Below, in pieces: positions 1 through 8,318 of a DNA stretch of 64,000 bases (within the stretch, counting starts at the first letter, position 1; each line of letters opens with the position of its first letter). The notes under the pieces were generated by a model. It saw nothing but the letters and a program-made list of their open reading frames with translations. It had not been told where the DNA came from and searched no databases. Source of the DNA: a bacterium (GTDB taxonomy: Bacteria > Pseudomonadota > Gammaproteobacteria > Burkholderiales > Thiobacillaceae); NCBI GenBank assembly GCA_009772925.1, contig WOUQ01000009.1, positions 1-64,000 on the forward strand. Reading direction: 5' to 3'. Both the position numbers and the translations under genes were made by a program.

Positions 1-1
1 C

Positions 2-460
2 GGCCTCGGCCGCGGCACCGGCGCCATGCGCCCGGCCCTGGCGGCGTTCGGCGCGCGCCTGGCGGCGGTGTGGCTGGACAAGCGCGATTTCCTGTCGGGA
101 TACGACGTCTATGCCGCTTTCAGCGACGACGGCGGCGCCAGCTACGGCAAGGACACCAAGGCGCAGGACAGTTTCGGCGACGCCATCGCGCAGTGGCACG
201 CGGCCGTGGCCGGCAACCGGCGCGGCGACCTGGTGGTGGCCTTCGACGACGAGCGCGACAGCAGCGCGGATGTCTGGCTGACACGCTGGACGGCGTCCGG
301 CTGGGGCGGCGACTTCAGCCCGGCGGACGCCTCCGGCGCGGGAAGGCAGGGCGATCCCGCCATCGCCCTGGACGATACCGGCCACCTGCATCTGGCCTGG
401 ATCGAGCGCGACGCGGTCGGCACCACCCGGCTGCGCTACACGATGTTGCCGCCGCCCTGA
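2..460 (+). CDS. BNR/Asp-box beta-propeller protein, C-terminal part (5' end outside window)
   Basis: The frame is open from the left edge, so only the last 152 residues are visible. An Asp-box-like motif (SDDGGASY) near residue 40 followed by repeated blocks ending in phrases such as LVVAFDDER and LHLAWIER is the pattern of sialidase-like or BNR-repeat beta-propellers, each block being one blade. Catalytic residues of sialidases cannot be judged because the N-terminal blades are missing. It ends 12 bases before the convergent methyltransferase gene. The function is unknown; a secreted or surface propeller protein is the safest description. Confidence 0.6.
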   Translation, partial: GLGRGTGAMRPALAAFGARLAAVWLDKRDFLSGYDVYAAFSDDGGASYGKDTKAQDSFGDAIAQWHAAVAGNRRGDLVVAFDDERDSSADVWLTRWTASGWGGDFSPADASGAGRQGDPAIALDDTGHLHLAWIERDAVGTTRLRYTMLPPP

Positions 461-472
461 GCGGCGACTGGC

Positions 473-1624
473 TCAGGCCACCCCCCAGGCCGCGAACAGC
501 GGATCGGCCTGGGCGCGTTGCGCGGCGTATTTGTCGTCTTCGGGGCGCTTCAGGCCGCGCAGGGTTTGCGTGTGCGCATCGCCGAAGCCGGCGGCAGCCA
601 GCAGGCCCAGCACCATGCCCAGGCGCTCGAAGGGATGCAGTTCGCTCCACACGCGGATGGCCTTGTCGGGAAACCAGCGGTCGGAAAAGGCGAGCACGCA
701 GACACCGCCGGGCCGCAGCACCCGGCGCGCCTCGCGCAGCACCTCGAGCGGCCGCAACAGATACTCGACGGAAGCGGTGCACAGCACCAGGTCGAAGACC
801 GCGTCGCCCCAGGGCAGGTCGGCGCGCTGGTTGAGATCCTTCACCACGCGCTCGCTCAGGCGGGGATTGGCCATGAGTTCGTCGCGGTTCATGCCCAGGC
901 CAGCCACGTGCAGATCACTCGGCTCGTCCGGCAGATGCGATTCCCAACTGCTCATGAAATCGAGTACGCGCAGGCCGGGCCGCAGAAAGCGTGCGTAGAG
1001 GCCGGCGATCTCGCGGCGGCAAACGGCGTCGAGGTGGTGCACCAGACGCGGCCGCCCGTAGAACAGGCCATCCTCCGTCTCGTCGCGGCGGCCGAAGCCG
1101 TCCAGCCCGAGGTAGGCGGCGGCCGTATCGGCAGGCGGCGCCTGCAGGCCGGGGCCGTCGAACAACTCCTGCAGGCGGGTGCCCGGAGCCGCCTCGCCGG
1201 CGTGGGAGCGCAGGCTGAAGGTGATCTCGCGGCCGGCCAGGGCATGGTTGGCATCCACCCGCAGGGTGTCCTCCGCCACCTCCAGCAGACGCACCGGCCG
1301 CAGATCGCGCGGACCCTGCGCCAGATCGGGGAAAGCGACACGCGGATAAAAACGGCCGGCGACGGGCGCGCCGGGCAGACGCCAGCGCTGCGCGGGGATC
1401 CGCGCCGGATCGAGGCCGCGCGGCTGCAACCAGGGGGTCGCATCCAGTTCAACCAGCTGCCGTCCGCCGCACAGGGCTTCCGCCGCCCGCATCCAGCGCC
1501 CGTCGGCCTGGCAGGCGCGCGTGTCGACAATCAGACGATCGCTGTGGCTCGCCCCCGCACTGCGCCAGTCCAGACGGGCTTCGAGGGCGGACATGCAGCA
1601 ATGCGATGCCGCGCCGGACGTCAT
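473..1624 (-). CDS. SAM-dependent methyltransferase (type 11) with an FKBP/SlyD-like N-terminal segment
   Basis: 383 residues. The C-terminal part (about residues 210-350) is a class I methyltransferase: motif I region VLDFMSSWESH at 220-230, then VFDLVLCTASVEYLL and the RRVLRPGG strand typical of Methyltransf_11. The N-terminal part is different: around residues 111-140 a segment containing VDANHALAGREITFSL closely resembles the end of the SlyD/FKBP-type prolyl isomerase fold (consensus VDxNHPLAGxxLxF). The start codon overlaps the surA stop as ATGA, so it is translationally coupled to surA. Substrate unknown. Coupling to surA suggests a cell-envelope link, which is inference. An internal ATG at 1594 is an alternative start but lacks a ribosome site. 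Confidence 0.8.
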   Translation of the reverse strand: MTSGAASHCCMSALEARLDWRSAGASHSDRLIVDTRACQADGRWMRAAEALCGGRQLVELDATPWLQPRGLDPARIPAQRWRLPGAPVAGRFYPRVAFPDLAQGPRDLRPVRLLEVAEDTLRVDANHALAGREITFSLRSHAGEAAPGTRLQELFDGPGLQAPPADTAAAYLGLDGFGRRDETEDGLFYGRPRLVHHLDAVCRREIAGLYARFLRPGLRVLDFMSSWESHLPDEPSDLHVAGLGMNRDELMANPRLSERVVKDLNQRADLPWGDAVFDLVLCTASVEYLLRPLEVLREARRVLRPGGVCVLAFSDRWFPDKAIRVWSELHPFERLGMVLGLLAAAGFGDAHTQTLRGLKRPEDDKYAAQRAQADPLFAAWGVA

Positions 1625-2922
1625 TCCTCCATGCGAGACTCGACGTAGGCCCGGTCGCGGGCCTGACGCACCCAGTCTTCGAAAGCTTCCTCGGTCTTGC
1701 GCTCGCGGATCACGCGGCGCGCTTCCAGGCGCTTGCGTTCCTCGGTCACGTCCTGATCGCGACGTTCCTGCACCTGGATGAGGTGCCAGCCGAAGGGCGA
1801 CTGCACCGGCTCGGAGACCTCGCCCGGGCTGAGAGCGTCCATGGCGCGCTCGAACTGTGGCACGGTGTCGCCCGGATTGAGCCAGTTCAGATCGCCGCCG
1901 CGGCTTGCGGAAAGATCGTCGGAGTGCTGCTTGGCCAGGGCCGCGAAATCGCCGCCGTGCTCGATGCGCTCCTTGAGTTGCAGCAGCCGGTTGCGGGCGT
2001 CGGCGTCGCCGACGATCTCGTTCGTCTTCACCAGGATGTGGCGGGCGCGCGTCTGCCGCACCACCGTCTGCGCGTCGCGGCCGCGCTTGTCCAGCAGCTT
2101 GAACAGGTGGAAGCCATTGCCGCTGCGCAGGATGTCGGAGACATCGCCGACCTTCTGGTTGGCGAGGGCCCGCAAAAACAGCTCGGGCAACTGGCCCTCG
2201 TTGCGCCAGCCCAGCACGCCGCCCTGCAGGGCGTTCTGGGCATCGGAGTAGGCCGCCGAAACCTGTGCGAAATCGGCGCCCGCCCGCAGTTCAGCCAGTG
2301 CCGCCGCGGCCTTGGCGCGCAACTGAGCGAGTTTTTCCGGGCTGGCGCCCTCCGGGGTGAGGATGAGGATGTGCGCCAGCCGGTACTCGTTGCGCTGGTC
2401 CGACTGGGCCTGGCCGGCGAGGAAGTTGTCGATTTCCGCGTCGGTCACCACCACCTTGTTCTCCGCCTCGCGTTCGCGCAGGCGGGAGATGGTCATCTCC
2501 GTACGGATCTGCTCGCGGAACGCCCTGAAGTCGACGCCATCGGCCTCCAGGGCCTTGCGGAAGGCCTCGGGGCTGAGGTTGTTGTTCTGCGCGATGCGGG
2601 CTATGGCGCGGTCCAGCACCGGACCGTCGAAACGGATGTTGCTGTCCTCGGCGATCTGCATGACGGCCCTCTCGGTGATCATGCGTTCGAGGACCTGCCG
2701 AGTCAGTTGCCGGCGCGGCGGCGCCTGCGTCTTCTGCGTAGCCATCTGGCGCAGGACCTGATCGACGCGCCGATTCAGTTCGATCTCGGTGATGACGCCA
2801 CTGTTGACCACGGCGACGATGCGGTCCACCTCCACCGGCGCGGCCGTTGCCGGGCCGCAAAGGAGGAGGCCGGCGCACAGCACCGCCTTATTCAGCCAAA
2901 TCGAATTCATCGCTTTTCGCAT
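1621..2922 (-). CDS. surA: Periplasmic chaperone/peptidyl-prolyl isomerase SurA
   Basis: About 433 residues. A signal peptide (MRKAMNSIWLNK then a leucine-rich core ending ATA) precedes a SurA N-terminal chaperone domain beginning VDRIVAVVNSGVITEIEL. Two parvulin-type isomerase domains follow, marked by YRLAHILI and TRARHILVKT. SurA escorts unfolded beta-barrel proteins, including LptD encoded just upstream, to the BAM complex. The ATG at 2922 is preferred because it gives a positively charged n-region and has GGAG upstream; the ATG at 2910 is also possible. The gene overlaps the lptD 3' end and its stop overlaps the next methyltransferase start, so the three form one operon. The pdxA/ksgA genes that often follow surA are absent here. 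Confidence 0.95.
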   Translation of the reverse strand: MRKAMNSIWLNKAVLCAGLLLCGPATAAPVEVDRIVAVVNSGVITEIELNRRVDQVLRQMATQKTQAPPRRQLTRQVLERMITERAVMQIAEDSNIRFDGPVLDRAIARIAQNNNLSPEAFRKALEADGVDFRAFREQIRTEMTISRLREREAENKVVVTDAEIDNFLAGQAQSDQRNEYRLAHILILTPEGASPEKLAQLRAKAAAALAELRAGADFAQVSAAYSDAQNALQGGVLGWRNEGQLPELFLRALANQKVGDVSDILRSGNGFHLFKLLDKRGRDAQTVVRQTRARHILVKTNEIVGDADARNRLLQLKERIEHGGDFAALAKQHSDDLSASRGGDLNWLNPGDTVPQFERAMDALSPGEVSEPVQSPFGWHLIQVQERRDQDVTEERKRLEARRVIRERKTEEAFEDWVRQARDRAYVESRMEE

Positions 2923-5209
2923 AGCCGGAAATGCTCCGTGACAGGACATCGAGGGGATTCGGCCCCAGCTTGGTGAGCCCTCTCAGTTCGAGTTGCAGGT
3001 AGAAGGCATTGGAGGATTTCTCCTCGGTGGTGACCAGACGCTGCAGCACGCCACGCAACGACCAGCAGCCGGCGTTGTATTCGAGGCCGGCCAGGCCTTC
3101 CACCAGGCGGCTGTCCTGCAGGGAGTAATTCAGGCGGCCAACGCCATACCACCTCCGCGCCAGCGGCCACTGCGCCGACAGATCGAGCTGGTTGACGGAA
3201 TTGTCGTCGTTGGTGAGGTCCTTGTAGTAGCGGTAATCGATGTTGAACACCCGCCCCGGACCGTCCCGATAGGCGCCGCCGATATTGCCCCTGACCAGAT
3301 CACTGTCGCTGGTGTTGTACTGGATGCCGGACTGCACGCGCCACTGCCGGGTAAGCTGGCCGCTGATACTGGCGATGACGTCCGAGGTATTGGCGCTGTT
3401 CACGTCCGTGGTCGGCGTCAGGCCGACGCGCTGGTCCTCGAAGTAACGCACCTGGCCCAGAGTGACCTGCAGGCGCTCGATGCCGTTTTCCCGGTCGAGG
3501 AAACGCGAGGTCAGGGCCAGGGTGAGCTGGTTGGCGTCGTTGACGCGGTCGCCGCCGGAAAACTTGTTCTCGCTGAACATCTCGTCGAGGGACAGATCCT
3601 TGAGGGCGCTGTCGAACACGGGCATGCGGTCCTGATTCTTGTAGGGAATGTTGACGTAGAACAGGCGGGGTTCCAGGGTCTGGGTGTACTTGCCCTCGCC
3701 CAGCAACCAGTCCCGCTCCAGCAGGAGATTGGCGTCCAGGCTGAACACCGGCAGGCTGCGGCTGGCATCGGTATAGCCGCGGGCCGGCGCCGCGGCCGCA
3801 ACGGAATCGGGATCGTTGACCGTGTCACTGTCGAGGAAATAACGGGTGTAATGCCAGCCCAGCCGCGGGGTGATGGTGGAATAGGTGGTCTTCAGCGGCA
3901 TGCGCACGCTGGGATAGGCCTGCAGACGACCGCCCTGCACGAAATCGCCGCCACGATGATCGAACTGCACGAATTCGCCGGCGAAATCGAACAGGGCCCA
4001 GGACTGGCCCGGCACCTGCCGGTTGGCGGTGAGCAGGAGCTGGGGCACGCGGTGATAGGGTTCGGTGACGGGGGCGTCCGGGTCCTGCAGGGTCTGGTAG
4101 CGCTGGTACAGGCCGCTGGCCCGCCACCAGCCGCCGTCATAGCTCAGGCTGCCCTGCTGCGGCAGGTTGACGCGCGAGGTCTGGCTGATCAGGCTGGACA
4201 GGTCGGCGAAGTAATCGTCGTCGGACACCCGCTCATAGTGCAGGCTGCCCGACCAGCGCTCGCGGAAGCGATGCTCGTGTTGCAGCACGACGTTGTAGCG
4301 GTTGCGCTCCGCCTGTTGGTCGTCGGGCAGGTATTCCCAGCGCAGGTCGCCCTTGTATTCGTGCTCCTGGTCTTTCTCGAGGTAGCGAAAATCGGTGGCC
4401 AACTGCGTGCCGCGCTTGCTCATGTAGCGCGGCGAAAGGGTGAGGTCGCGGTTGGGCGCGATGTTCCAGTACCACGGCACCACCAGTTCGACGCCGCGTT
4501 CGTCGGAGGCGCCGTAGGACGGCGCCAGGAATCCGGTCTTGCGACTGTTGTCCAGGGAGAAGTCCATCCACGGCGCATAGAGGATGGGCACATCCAGGAA
4601 CTCGACGCTGACGTGGCGGGCAGTGCCGACGTTGCGGGTGTAATCGAGGTCGAGATCGCGCATTTTCAGCAACCAGTCGTCGTTGCCGGCGGCACAGCTG
4701 GTGTAGGTGGCGTCTTCCAGTTCGTAACGGTCCACGCCGGCGAAATTGAGGGTGTCGGCGCCGCCGCGCGAACGCCGTCCGTCCGGGGCATAGACCTCGT
4801 AGCGCACTGCACGCGCGCTGCCCAGGCGGGATTCGAGCTTGAGCCGCAGATCGCCGCTCTCGATGCGGTCGCGGTTCTGGCTGTAGACCACGCGACCGCG
4901 CGCCTCGACCTCATCCTCGACCTGGTCGTAGCGCAGCCAGTCGGCCTCGATGCGCTCGCGCAGATTGCGCACGACCACCTTGCCCTCCGCCACCACCTCG
5001 CGGCCCTCCTGGCCGGCGATGTGGTCGGCCTCCAGGTGGGTCGGCCCGGGCGCCGGCAAGACCTTGACGGCGGGACCGCTCAGCTTGCCGCTCGACTTCA
5101 GCAGCAGCGGCGGAACAGCGGCCAGCGTCGCCGTATGCCATCCCGCGATGGCCGTTGCCAGGCACAGGAAGAGAAACGGGCGCGCGAAAGGCGGCACGGC
5201 GGACTGCAT
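2888..5209 (-). CDS. lptD: LPS-assembly outer-membrane protein LptD
   Basis: 773 residues, the usual size. A signal peptide of about 30 residues is followed by the periplasmic OstA/LptA-like jellyroll (about 55-165, including THLEADHI and VVAEGKVVV) and a long aromatic-rich beta-barrel domain ending in NPLDVLSRSISGYAKSDE. With LptE it inserts lipopolysaccharide into the outer leaflet. The mature chain has only two cysteines, C172 and C715, whereas the E. coli protein has four; this leaves a single possible jellyroll-barrel disulfide. It is first in the lptD-surA-methyltransferase operon and divergent from amgK. A DsbC isomerase gene, the enzyme class that rearranges LptD disulfides, lies 5.5 kb away. 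Confidence 0.95.
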   Translation of the reverse strand: MQSAVPPFARPFLFLCLATAIAGWHTATLAAVPPLLLKSSGKLSGPAVKVLPAPGPTHLEADHIAGQEGREVVAEGKVVVRNLRERIEADWLRYDQVEDEVEARGRVVYSQNRDRIESGDLRLKLESRLGSARAVRYEVYAPDGRRSRGGADTLNFAGVDRYELEDATYTSCAAGNDDWLLKMRDLDLDYTRNVGTARHVSVEFLDVPILYAPWMDFSLDNSRKTGFLAPSYGASDERGVELVVPWYWNIAPNRDLTLSPRYMSKRGTQLATDFRYLEKDQEHEYKGDLRWEYLPDDQQAERNRYNVVLQHEHRFRERWSGSLHYERVSDDDYFADLSSLISQTSRVNLPQQGSLSYDGGWWRASGLYQRYQTLQDPDAPVTEPYHRVPQLLLTANRQVPGQSWALFDFAGEFVQFDHRGGDFVQGGRLQAYPSVRMPLKTTYSTITPRLGWHYTRYFLDSDTVNDPDSVAAAAPARGYTDASRSLPVFSLDANLLLERDWLLGEGKYTQTLEPRLFYVNIPYKNQDRMPVFDSALKDLSLDEMFSENKFSGGDRVNDANQLTLALTSRFLDRENGIERLQVTLGQVRYFEDQRVGLTPTTDVNSANTSDVIASISGQLTRQWRVQSGIQYNTSDSDLVRGNIGGAYRDGPGRVFNIDYRYYKDLTNDDNSVNQLDLSAQWPLARRWYGVGRLNYSLQDSRLVEGLAGLEYNAGCWSLRGVLQRLVTTEEKSSNAFYLQLELRGLTKLGPNPLDVLSRSISGYAKSDEFDLAE

Positions 5210-5220
5210 GGGTGGAATGT

Positions 5221-5255
5221 TAGAATCTGGGCGCTTTTTTGACCGCCGGATTATA
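5221..5255. promoter_or_regulatory. Divergent promoter region for lptD and amgK
   Basis: On the minus strand a perfect -10 hexamer TATAAT (5255 to 5250) lies about 41 bases upstream of the lptD ATG. On the plus strand TAGAAT (5221-5226) is a good -10 for the kinase gene and lies downstream of the ATG codons at 5208 and 5217, which argues that translation starts at the later TTG at 5259. No convincing -35 hexamer is seen for either. The assignment is by inspection only. Confidence 0.5.
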
Positions 5256-5258
5256 GCT

Positions 5259-6254
5259 TTGGAACGCTTCGCCCGTTTGCGGGAATGGATCCAATCCGTC
5301 CTGCCCGATCCCCTCCTGAGCCTGGAACCGGCCTCCGCCGACGCCAGCTTCCGTCGCTATTTCCGCGCCACCACGGCATCCGGCAGCCGCGTGGTGATGG
5401 ACGCGCCGCCCGACCACGAAGACTGCCGGCCCTACGTGCACGTGGCCCGCCTGTTCCGCGAAGCCGGCGCCAACACCCCGGAAATCCTGGCGGAAAATCT
5501 GGAAGAGGGTTTCCTGCTGCTCAGCGACTTCGGCGACACCACCTACCTGGCCGCCCTCGACGAGACCAATGCCGACCGCCTCTACCGCGACGCCAACAGC
5601 GCCCTGATCAGGATCCAGGCCGCCAGCCGACCCCTGGAACTGCCGGAATACGACCGGGCTCTGCTGCTGCGTGAACTGCAACTGTTTCCGGACTGGTATC
5701 TGGCCAGGCATCTGCGGGTGGAACTGGACGCGGCGCAGCGGGCAGTCCTGGACAACACCTTCGCCGCCATCCTCGCCAACAATCTGGCCCAACCCCAGGT
5801 CTATGTGCATCGCGACTGGCACTCCCGCAACCTGATGGTCACCGAGCAGGACAACCCGGGCGTGCTGGATTTCCAGGACGCGGTCTACGGCCCCATCACC
5901 TACGATCTGGTGTCCATCTACAAGGACGCCTATATCCAGTGGAACGAAGAGCGCGTACTGGACTGGCTGGTGCGCTACTGGGAATCCGCCCGCCAGGCCG
6001 ACCTGCCGGTGGATCGGGACTTCGGTGCCTTCTACCGGGATTTCGAGTGGATGGGCGTGCAGCGCCACATCAAGGTGCTCGGCATTTTCGCCCGCCTCTG
6101 CCACCGCGACGGCAAGGACGGCTACCTGAAGGACATGCCGCTGGTCATGCACTACCTGCGCCGGGCCTGCGGCCGCTACAACGGCCTGGGCGACTTCCTG
6201 CGCCTGCTCGACGCCATCGAGGGCAAGGCGGCGCAAGTGGCCTACAGCTTCTGA
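5259..6254 (+). CDS. amgK: Cell-wall recycling sugar kinase AmgK (aminoglycoside phosphotransferase family)
   Basis: About 331 residues. The kinase fold is marked by [11 protein letters not shown] near the N-terminus, the catalytic loop [11 protein letters not shown] and the metal-binding segment [11 protein letters not shown]. The family member AmgK phosphorylates N-acetylmuramate/N-acetylglucosamine at the anomeric position in the MurU-type recycling shortcut, and the adjacent murU gene supports that role over aminoglycoside resistance. Start: TTG at 5259 is chosen from family length and the promoter position; TTG at 5277 or ATG at 5217 are alternatives. A heptanucleotide repeat fills the spacer before murU. 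Confidence 0.85.
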   Translation: MERFARLREWIQSVLPDPLLSLEPASADASFRRYFRATTASGSRVVMDAPPDHEDCRPYVHVARLFREAGANTPEILAENLEEGFLLLSDFGDTTYLAALDETNADRLYRDANSALIRIQAASRPLELPEYDRALLLRELQLFPDWYLARHLRVELDAAQRAVLDNTFAAILANNLAQPQVYVHRDWHSRNLMVTEQDNPGVLDFQDAVYGPITYDLVSIYKDAYIQWNEERVLDWLVRYWESARQADLPVDRDFGAFYRDFEWMGVQRHIKVLGIFARLCHRDGKDGYLKDMPLVMHYLRRACGRYNGLGDFLRLLDAIEGKAAQVAYSF

Positions 6255-6266
6255 CATGCCCCCGCC

Positions 6267-6298
6267 GCACGCCTCACGCCTCACGCCTCACCCACCCA
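6267..6298. repeat. Heptanucleotide tandem repeat GCCTCAC (amgK-murU spacer)
   Basis: Three perfect consecutive copies of GCCTCAC (6271-6291) with degenerate flanking units fill almost the whole 49-base spacer between amgK and the murU ATG. The same heptamer recurs at 6777-6797 inside murU and at 8325-8348 at the start of ubiH. Confidence 0.85.
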
Positions 6299-6303
6299 AG
6301 GCG

Positions 6304-7026
6304 ATGATCCTGGCCGCCGGCCTGGGCGAACGCATGCGCCCCCTCACCGACCATACCCCCAAGCCCCTGCTGGTGGCGGGCGGCAAGCCGCTCATCGTCT
6401 GGCAGATCGAGCGCCTCAGGGCGGCCGGCTTTCGCGAACTGGTCATCAACCACGCCCATCTCGGCCAGCAGATCGAGGACTACCTGGGCGACGGCGCCGA
6501 ACTCGGCGTGCGCATCGCCTGGTCGCGGGAACCGGAGCCCCTGGAGAGCGCCGGCGGCATCGCCACCGCCCTGCCGCATCTCGGCGACGCGCCCTTCCTG
6601 GTCACCAACGGCGACGTCTACACCGAATTCGACTACACCCGGCTGGCGCGGGCCCTCGCCGAAATGGCCGCGAACCCGGAGCATCTGGCGCATCTGGTGC
6701 TGGTGGACAACCCGCCACACCACCCCGACGGGGATTTCATGCTCGCGTCCGACAGGGTGAGCACCCTCCCCCTCGCGCCGCACGCCGCACGCCTCACCTT
6801 TTCAGGCATTGGCTGCTACCGGCCGCAACTCTTCGCCGGCATTCCCCCCGGCGACAAGGCCAGGCTCGCCCCCCTGTTGCGCGCCGCCATGGAGCAGGGC
6901 CGGGTCACCGGCGAGCATTTCAAAGGTCGCTGGGAGGACATCGGCACGCCCGCGCGCCTGGCGGCCCTGGATCGCGAACTGACGCACGCGGGGGCGCGCG
7001 AGGAGAAGACATGCAGCCCGACCTGA
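6304..7026 (+). CDS. murU: N-acetylmuramate alpha-1-phosphate uridylyltransferase
   Basis: 240 residues. The nucleotidyltransferase signature [20 protein letters not shown] opens the protein at residue 4, and [11 protein letters not shown] supplies the metal-binding aspartate. MurU converts MurNAc-1-phosphate and UTP to UDP-MurNAc, the second step after AmgK in peptidoglycan recycling. The ATG at 6304 is chosen because upstream codons are encoded by the GCCTCAC repeat and the nucleotidyltransferase core begins immediately after it. Near residue 160 a 21-base stretch of three heptamers (6777-6797) encodes part of a LAPHAARL segment in frame. The 3' end overlaps pepP by 16 bases. Confidence 0.9.
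   Translation: MILAAGLGERMRPLTDHTPKPLLVAGGKPLIVWQIERLRAAGFRELVINHAHLGQQIEDYLGDGAELGVRIAWSREPEPLESAGGIATALPHLGDAPFLVTNGDVYTEFDYTRLARALAEMAANPEHLAHLVLVDNPPHHPDGDFMLASDRVSTLPLAPHAARLTFSGIGCYRPQLFAGIPPGDKARLAPLLRAAMEQGRVTGEHFKGRWEDIGTPARLAALDRELTHAGAREEKTCSPT
6777..6797. repeat. Three in-frame heptamers inside murU
   Basis: GCCGCAC, GCCGCAC and GCCTCAC stand in a row. Three heptamers are 21 bases or seven codons, so such an insertion preserves the reading frame. Confidence 0.6.
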
Positions 7027-8318
7027 AAGTCCATCGCGCGCGCCGCAACCGGCTCCTGAAAACCCTCGGCGAAGGCGTGCTCATCCTGGCCACGGCGCCG
7101 GAAGCGATCCGCAACCGCGACGCCCACTATCCCTACCGCTTCGACAGCCACTTCTACTACCTGAGCGGTTTTCCCGAGCCCGAGGCGGTGCTGGTGCTGG
7201 TGGCCGGCAAGCGTCCGCGGCAGTACCTGTTCTGTCGCGAGAAGAACGAGGAACGGGAAATCTGGGACGGCTTCCGTTACGGTCCGCGCGCGGCGAAGGA
7301 GACTTTCGGCTTCGACGCCGCCTATCCGGTCACGGAACTGGACCGGCGTCTGCCCGCGCTGCTGGAGAACGAAACCCGCGTCTGTTACGCCTTCGGCGCC
7401 GACCCCGCCTGGGACGCCCGCGTCATGGGCTGGATCAACGCCGTGCGCGGCAAGGCGCGCGCCGGCGTGACGGCGCCCGCCAGCCTGCTCGACGCGCACG
7501 TGCTGATCGACGCCATGCGCCTGCTCAAGGACACCCACGAGGTGGAGCTCATGCAACGCGCCGCCGACCTCTCCGCCGCCGCCCATCGCGCGGCGATGCG
7601 CGCCTGCAGGCCGGGCATGGGGGAATGGGAAATCGAGGCGGAACTGACGCGCGTCCTGCGCGCCGGTGGCTGCCAGGCGCCGGCCTACACCCCCATCGTC
7701 GCCGGCGGCGCCAACGCCTGCGTGCTGCACTACGTGAGCAACGACCAGGCGCTGCGCGACGGCGACCTGCTGCTCATCGACGCGGCCGGCGAATACCACG
7801 GCTACGCCGCCGACATCACCCGCAGCTTCCCGGTCAACGGCCGCTTCAGCGCCGTCCAGAAGGAGGTCTACGAAATCGTGCTGGCGGCGCAGGCCGCGGC
7901 CATCGACGCGGCGCGACCGGGCCTCAGCTTCAACGCCCCGCACGAGGCCGCCCTGCGCGTGCTCACGCAAGGCCTGGTTGACCTCAAGCTGCTCGCGGGC
8001 GAAATCGACGGCCTCGTCGAGGCTGAGGCCTACAAGCCCTGGTACATGCACCGTACCGGCCACTGGCTCGGCCTCGACGTGCACGACGCCGGCGAATACA
8101 AGCGCGACGGGATCTGGCGGGCGCTGGAACCCGGCATGACCCTCACCGTCGAACCCGGCCTGTATTTCCGTCCCGGCAAGGACGTGCCCGCGCATCTGGA
8201 GAACCTCGGCATCCGCATCGAGGACGACGTTCTGGTGACCACCGACGCGCCCCGCGTCCTCACCGCGGCGGCGCCGAAATCGGTGGCCGCCATCGAAGAG
8301 GCCATGCGTGAATGCTGA
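7011..8318 (+). CDS. pepP: Xaa-Pro aminopeptidase PepP
   Basis: 435 residues, usual length. An N-terminal AMP_N domain ([15 protein letters not shown]) is followed by the pita-bread metallopeptidase fold. The dimetal ligands are visible: the two aspartates in [18 protein letters not shown], the histidine in [12 protein letters not shown], and the glutamates of TVEPGLYF and [10 protein letters not shown]. It removes N-terminal residues next to proline in the cytoplasm. A GAGGAG ribosome site precedes the ATG, which overlaps murU. The gene leads directly into ubiH, an arrangement common in proteobacteria. Confidence 0.95.
   Translation: MQPDLKVHRARRNRLLKTLGEGVLILATAPEAIRNRDAHYPYRFDSHFYYLSGFPEPEAVLVLVAGKRPRQYLFCREKNEEREIWDGFRYGPRAAKETFGFDAAYPVTELDRRLPALLENETRVCYAFGADPAWDARVMGWINAVRGKARAGVTAPASLLDAHVLIDAMRLLKDTHEVELMQRAADLSAAAHRAAMRACRPGMGEWEIEAELTRVLRAGGCQAPAYTPIVAGGANACVLHYVSNDQALRDGDLLLIDAAGEYHGYAADITRSFPVNGRFSAVQKEVYEIVLAAQAAAIDAARPGLSFNAPHEAALRVLTQGLVDLKLLAGEIDGLVEAEAYKPWYMHRTGHWLGLDVHDAGEYKRDGIWRALEPGMTLTVEPGLYFRPGKDVPAHLENLGIRIEDDVLVTTDAPRVLTAAAPKSVAAIEEAMREC

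Noticed and set aside
1606-5242. Very long open frames on the plus strand opposite surA and lptD
   Set aside because: They are antisense shadows created by high GC; the minus-strand proteins are full-length, conserved SurA and LptD with signal peptides and domain motifs.
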